Shown piece by piece: positions 58,901 through 64,000 of a stretch of DNA of 64,000 nucleotides. A program made the translations under genes and the position numbers. The notes below the pieces were generated by a model, which saw only the letters and a program-made list of their open reading frames with translations, was not told where the DNA came from and did not search any database. Source of the stretch: Gigaspora margarita (taxonomy: Eukaryota > Glomeromycota > Glomeromycetes > Diversisporales > Gigasporaceae). The stretch's first letter is position 1. Each line of letters opens with the position of its first letter. Location: the NCBI GenBank assembly GCA_009809945.1, contig WTPW01000023.1, positions 154,848 through 218,847 on the forward strand, in the 5' to 3' direction.

Positions 58901-59266
58901 TTATTCTTTGTTGTACAAAATAAAAATCAACCTTGTTATAATCTTATATGTGAACATAATTCTATTAATTTATTATACAAAATTAAAAAAAAAGCTGACT
59001 GACCAACCCAAGTTTTCAAATTCCATGAATGCAAAACAAAAAAAAATCAACATTGCATGGTCTAAATAAAGTGTATTTGAATTTTAATTAAAAAATAAAT
59101 AAATTTGTATATCTATTATTTGATAATAAATACATATTCTTATTTTGTCAAATAAGATTTACAAATTTTAATTTTTAATGTCGATAAATTGATTCTGTTG
59201 CTACTACAAAAAAAAATTTAAATTGCATAATCATTAAGAGGGAGAAATCAATGCAACTAAAGTTAA

Positions 59267-59636
59267 GGGTAGGGTGAACGTAGATCAATTTTCATATGAT
59301 TTATGGGGTACAAAAAAATTTTATATAGAAAGCAAAAATATGCTTCTAATAAAACTTTTCAAGAGTATAGCCAGTATTTCCCAAAATTTTGTGGTATATA
59401 ATTTGAAGTTTCCTATTTGTTATAGTAAAATTTTAAACCCTATATCATTTAAAAAAATTTACCTTTGTATATTGGTAAAAAAAACTTAGGTGACCCCAAA
59501 TTTCCTTAGGTCGCACAAAAATTGCTAATTCTGATTGGTTGAATCGTTGTTGTTTACAACCCTGATTGGTCAATCACCTGATTTTATATGATTACAACGT
59601 GATCATTATTAAAAATGATCTATGTTCACCCTACCC
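59267..59636. mobile_element. TTAA-flanked MITE, copy 1
   Basis: Inverted ends GGGTAGGGTGAACGTAGATC and GGGTAGGGTGAACATAGATC. TTAA on each side (59263-59266 and 59637-59640). The paralogous site at about 61163 reads AAAGTTGAAGC with no insertion. A TTAA target suggests piggyBac- or Kolobok-type mobilisation. 370 bp, no transposase. Confidence 0.9.
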
Positions 59637-59920
59637 TTAAAGCTTTAGCAGTCAGTTAAATAGAATTTATTAGATTTTTTAGTTGTTTTGGGTAGTGATA
59701 TAAAAATTATCATTTTTTCATGATATGTGCATGAGGCACATGGAATACTGGCCCATAATACAGGCCAGAATTGTGGAATTCTGAAATATTTCCATGTGTA
59801 TGATCACATCTATAGTTTTGGTAAAGATTACAAACAAAAGAAAAAGAGTATTCTCAAGCATTTAATTTTATTAATATCACTATTGATGTTGATGTTTAAC
59901 ATCATCATGATCATTATTAA

Positions 59921-60273
59921 GGGTAGGGTATATGATCTATATAGTATATAGATTTTTATATAGTAATTTAAAAAATGTTTCTGATAAAATTTTTAACAAC
60001 TTAGCCAATTTGTTTCAAATTTATTTGACATGTAGGTTAAAATAGATTGTTTATAATAGTAAAGTTTCACAATATATATTGCTTTAAAAAAATCAACCTC
60101 TCATATAATAAAGTTTTCTGGGGATTCTATATATTTTTCAGGAGTACACAATAAATTGTTAATTTTGATTAGCTGAATCATATGATGGTTACATGTAAAT
60201 CATATAATATTGGTTACACAAAGTTAATCTACAATCTATTTTATATGAATTTAGAAATGTTGACACCCTACTC
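59921..60273. mobile_element. TTAA-flanked MITE, copy 2
   Basis: Ends GGGTAGGGTATATGATCTAT and GAGTAGGGTGTCAACATTTC (minus strand). TTAA at 59917-59920 and 60274-60277. The empty paralogous site at about 61330 is CATTATTAAATTAATTGAG. It shares the GGGTAGGGT tip with copy 1 and is more diverged. Confidence 0.88.
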
Positions 60274-60309
60274 TTAAATCTATTGATTGAGATGCTTGAG
60301 AACACCTCT

Positions 60310-61084
60310 AATCTGGGATCTTGTTGCAGCAACCTTGCAATAAGATAGGTATTCTCAAAGATTTATAGTTTTCTTTAATTTTATTTTAATAGTGGTTTCT
60401 CTTAGTAACTACAGTGCGGTTATAATTTTCAGTCTCAATCATTAAAATTCATAATGATTGTTACATAATCACAGGATTTCGTTCATTATGGGTTTTCAAT
60501 TTTATCCATATAAGGGGTCTTATTGTTAATTCAAGCTTTTGTTTTCTATTTCTCTAAACTATAACGATTGATAATCATGGAAGCATAAAAATTATTTATT
60601 ATGAATCAACTAACTTCTATTATACTTTTCGAAGTCAAAAACTCAACTGAGTATTTTTATTTTAGGTGGGCTTTTGCCACTTTTATTATTTGTTTTACAG
60701 AAAAAATTGTTTAAAGATGTCTCAAGCACCTCACTCAATAGATCAGGGCAAATTTTTAATAGTCAGAAATGAATAATTAACCAAATGAGCTGCCATTTGA
60801 TGAACAGATCAGCAAGCTACAAACAATCTTTTTTCTTTAAAAATTTACAATTGATAAAGGAGCTCATTATATTTAAACATAATAATAAACAATAAATTCT
60901 CACAATAAATTCTTGCCAAGTTTTTATCCGATCAAAAATAAACATTTTATTGTTAATGCTTGAAGCTTTAAAACAAATAATTTGATACCTTGATATGAAC
61001 ATAATAAATACAACACATCTTTTAAAATAATAATAATAATAACATAAAAAAATTATTTCTTTTTGCTATAAAGCAACTTTCGCT
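60310..61084. other. gene-free stretch
   Basis: No supported feature; small open frames only. Confidence 0.5.
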
Positions 61085-61439
61085 AATGATTTTATAAATT
61101 GATTCTGTTGCTGTTGCAACAAAAGATTTGAATTGTATAATCATTAAATGGAGAATCCCATGCAACTAAAGTTGAAGCTTCGGTAGTAAATTGAATAGAA
61201 TTTTTTATTAGATTTTTTAGTTGTTTTGGGTGGCATAGTGAAGATCACGAACAAAAGAAAAAGAGTATGCTCAAGGATTTAATTTTGTTAATATCATCAT
61301 TGATGTTGATCCTTGAGCATCATCACGATCATTATTAAATTAATTGAGATGCTTTAGACGACTAAAAATGGGAATAATAAACAGAAAAACTAAAAATAGA
61401 AGATAAAAAATAGAACAACCCAATTTTTGATTGTATTAC

Positions 61440-62035
61440 GCCGGGTAAAGTCGAACGTCACAACATGCTTAAGTCATGAATATGAATATGAATAAGTATA
61501 TTCTACATTAATTCCGGACCACCGGTCTCAAAACTTTAGGTAAATAATAGATTAAAATTCATTATACATTTAGCATTTAAAAAATGGATATTTTGATCCG
61601 CTTGTGAACGAAGTCACAAGGCGAACATTTATTGCGAGTCACCGGACTTTCCATGTGATTGCAGATCACAGACGAAATGGTATTTGAGTAATCTGATGAT
61701 CTGCATCGATCTCTTTGTTCTTGGAATTTTCTGCTCGACATGGTGTCCAGCTATCCCTCCCACCACGCCCAAAAAGAAGAGAGGGGTAAGGGAAAGAGCG
61801 ATACATTACTACAGAGTCACTGGACTTTCCGCGAGAATGAAAAAAGAAACAAGCAAAGAGATCGAAGTACTATACTCGAGAAGATCTGCTCACGTGATGT
61901 CCTGCGGCTTGTTCCGCGACCCTATCCCATACTGTATTACGTTGTTTGCATAAGAGGACGTGACTGTAGGTATAAAGGTTGGTCACGACTGTTGTGTGCG
62001 AGGAGGGGCACACCACGAGACGAGCAATAATAATA
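61440..62035 (+). other. GC-richer segment with overlapping open frames, unassigned
   Basis: Base composition is close to balanced, unlike the surroundings. Two overlapping plus-strand frames (61684-61953 and 61740-62030) are open but neither shows a domain. GAGTCACCGGACTTTCCATG (about 61637) and GAGTCACTGGACTTTCCGCG (about 61816) are internal direct repeats. It could be an unspliced exon, an unknown RNA or a transposon remnant. Confidence 0.3.
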
Positions 62036-62216
62036 GTAAATTAGTAATTTTCGTAAATTTCGTGTTATTTTACATTTGTTTTGTCACACAAGATCCGTAA
62101 TTAAATTTATTTATCTATCAGTATTTGTATATATATTCATGAAGGCCAGCTACATATGTATTAAAGATGAAAAAATTAAATATTATTTATATAGGCATTA
62201 ATTAGAATTTTTTAAT

Positions 62217-63638
62217 TCAGAGTTTTTTTGCAATATGTCTTATAGACCGAAAACAAGTTTTATAATCCATAAGCTCAGCCCAAACTTTGTCAAGAATTTC
62301 ATCATATTGTTCACTATTAATGCTTGTATATTCAAGAATAACGGATTTTACAACTTTAAAAATAAGTATATATTTTTTTGTAGACTACAAAATATTTACA
62401 AATTGATTAATATTTTTGTTTAAAATAATAACTATAAATATATATTAAGCTCAATAAATAAATAAATAAATAAATAAAAAAAAGAATTACCAATTCAGCA
62501 TCATAAAAATATATTATTTTCTCTTCAACTTGATATTCGAGCTTATTTTCTTTAAATAATCTCGATAAACTTTTATAAAAGTCATTAGGACAAAGTCCAT
62601 GATTTCTAAAGTAACTAGACACTAACAAAATAAAATGTTATTTAAATCTGACAATTATACTAAATGAACAATATAATTACAATAATACTGTAATAAATTA
62701 CATATATCTATAAGAAACTGGGTGTTAGGACCAGTATTCATAATTTCAGTGTCGTATTCTAGACATTCAATCCAACCTCCGGGCTTTAAAATTCGTAATA
62801 AATCTAATTAATGAGAGAAAATATATTAAAATTTTCATAAGTCAATTAACAGATTAATTATTATTAATATATATATATATATATTTATCTAAACTAATTT
62901 ACCTGGAAATAATTTATTACGTGCGTCTTTTGTTGTAATATACCATAATAAATCCCTGATGTAAATGAAGTCAAAAGAACAATCTGAATATTTTAATCCA
63001 TCCAAAACGTCAGCTTGTACAAAACTGACATTTGAAAGAACGGATTCTTTCGGAATTATAACATCAATTCCAGTAAAATGTGAAAGAGTGTAGTTATTCG
63101 CCTTTAAATTGAAATAATTGACATGTTAAGAAGAAATTAAATCGATAAAACTTGACAATTAATGGGTTTTTTATAACAAAAAATTACAGTACCATGTCAT
63201 AAGTCCACGTTCCAAATCCACATCTTTTTTTTTTGAAAAAAATTTACAAGATATTTATAGATATTTACAGATATTAAATTGTAGTTGCGAAAAAATGATA
63301 ATAAGTGCAAGACGTACCCGACATCGAGAACTTTGGCATTACCGCGTTTCAAAATACTTTCGACTGGAGAATAAAAATTTGAATTCCAAATTTTTATGAG
63401 AAATTCGTGCTAATAATAATTAAAAAATATGAATATAATTAGACACGACTTGAGATGTTTAATATTAAAAAAAATTGCGACCTACATGATCTTTTTCCTT
63501 GGTCAAATCACAATCAACTACAGGAAATCCAGTATTTGCATTTGTATTTTTATGTTCATGGCTATTACGGTTACAAACTTTCTCATTTATGACTTTGTTT
63601 TTTTTAACTTTTAATAACGTCGTAAGTTCGTTTCCCAT
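62217..63638 (-). CDS. SAM-dependent methyltransferase, seven exons, copy 2
   Basis: Exons (minus strand): 63486-63638, 63318-63409, 63193-63223, 62903-63101, 62702-62803, 62491-62621, 62217-62384. They give 291 codons with no stop. Exons 2-7 have exactly the same lengths and phases as copy 1; exon 1 is one codon shorter. Motif I is VLDVGCGFGTW, followed by the motif II region (ADVLDGLKYSDCSFDFIYIR) and LLRILKPGGWIE. The N-terminal leader (MGNELTTLLKVKKNKVINEK) has diverged most, while the catalytic core is mostly conserved with conservative changes. Intact frames in both copies argue that both are under selection or that the duplication is recent. The substrate is unknown; a cytosolic class I methyltransferase is the likely role. 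Confidence 0.9.
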
Positions 63639-63639
63639 T

Positions 63640-64000
63640 GGAAGAAATGAAGCGTAATGAAAATGTCGAAGAATTAAAAAATTAATGAATAGGATACCTG
63701 GATGATAGCGATTTTAGAGAGAGATATTTCAGGATTTAAAATCTAAATATATATATATACCAATCTATCATATAACGTTAATTTACATTTCGTAATTGTC
63801 GTACGTAAATTATATAATAATATTATATTTTCAGAACTGACCAACTAGAACTGCATTACTTTACTTTAGAAAGTTACCTCGACATATGTAAATCAATCGG
63901 GTAATAATGTAAAGAAAACACTTACTAATTTTGCAATTTTATTAAATTAAATATTAACAAGTTGATTATTAACACTTAGTTAATAATGAACTTGTGATTT
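63640..64000. other. 5' flank of methyltransferase copy 2
   Basis: Similar to 27876-28290 (shared CGTACGTAAATTATATAATA and ACACTTACTAATTTTGC). The duplication continues towards or past the window end. Confidence 0.6.

Larger units (their letters stand above)
59180..61345. repeat. local duplication: 59180-60310 with two MITE insertions, 61085-61345 without
   Basis: AAATTGATTCTGTTGCT, CATGCAACTAAAGTT, GATTTTTTAGTTGTTTTGGG, AAAAGAAAAAGAGTAT and GATCATTATTAA occur in the same order in both segments. The first is interrupted at two TTAA-type sites. Confidence 0.85.

Noticed and set aside
59727-59951. 74-codon plus-strand frame with a hydrophobic tail
   Set aside because: It runs into a TTAA-flanked MITE; the paralogous segment at 61.2 kb has no such frame.

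Overview
This is an AT-rich eukaryotic window that is mostly transposon debris. The genes that can be read are split by short introns (about 75-160 nt, GT..AG) and belong to families I know as expanded in arbuscular mycorrhizal fungi (Glomeromycotina, Rhizophagus/Gigaspora-like). They include a 'DELHxMLRI(S/T)D' transposon-associated protein, an F-box/leucine-rich protein, and paralogous S-adenosylmethionine (SAM) methyltransferases with a DxGCGxGxW motif. The organism assignment is inference. No bacterial-type operon, CRISPR array, rRNA or intact tRNA gene was found.

Layout. 0-2.5 kb: tandem repeats and a broken DELH-family gene on the minus strand. 2.5-10.3 kb: nested inverted repeats, a hAT-type and a mariner-type MITE (miniature inverted-repeat element), a repeated GGCACG-rich element and telomere-like repeats. 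11.2-11.8 kb: GC-richer spliced exons. 15.2-15.6 kb: an ELOF1/Elf1-like zinc-ribbon gene. 16.4-18.1 kb: a MULE-like MITE and a hAT-type MITE. 18.2-21.9 kb: an F-box gene split by about 2.3 kb of nested insertions and by an assembly gap. 22.2-23.0 kb: another hAT-type MITE. 23.9-26.1 kb: a 42-bp minisatellite split by a hAT-type MITE. 26.5-27.9 kb: intact methyltransferase gene 1. 30-40 kb: nested foldback elements, a 423-bp satellite with a second gap, and a segment present twice, once with and once without a 444-bp insertion. 40-60 kb: a strongly CpG-depleted repeat desert holding inverted repeats, a palindromic satellite, hAT-type MITEs, a tRNA-headed SINE and two 3' ends of a non-LTR retroelement. 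59-61 kb: two TTAA-flanked MITEs with empty paralogous sites nearby. 62.2-63.6 kb: intact methyltransferase gene 2, a duplicate of gene 1.

Only the two methyltransferase genes look clearly functional; both assemble to uninterrupted seven-exon reading frames (292 and 291 aa) with the same intron positions. The ELOF1-like gene is recognisable but has a frame break in its last exon. Eight hAT-like elements share YAGNG-type ends, at least five have exact 8-bp target-site duplications, and many carry an interior built by amplifying a short motif found in their own ends. No transposase gene is visible here, so these elements would depend on enzymes encoded elsewhere.
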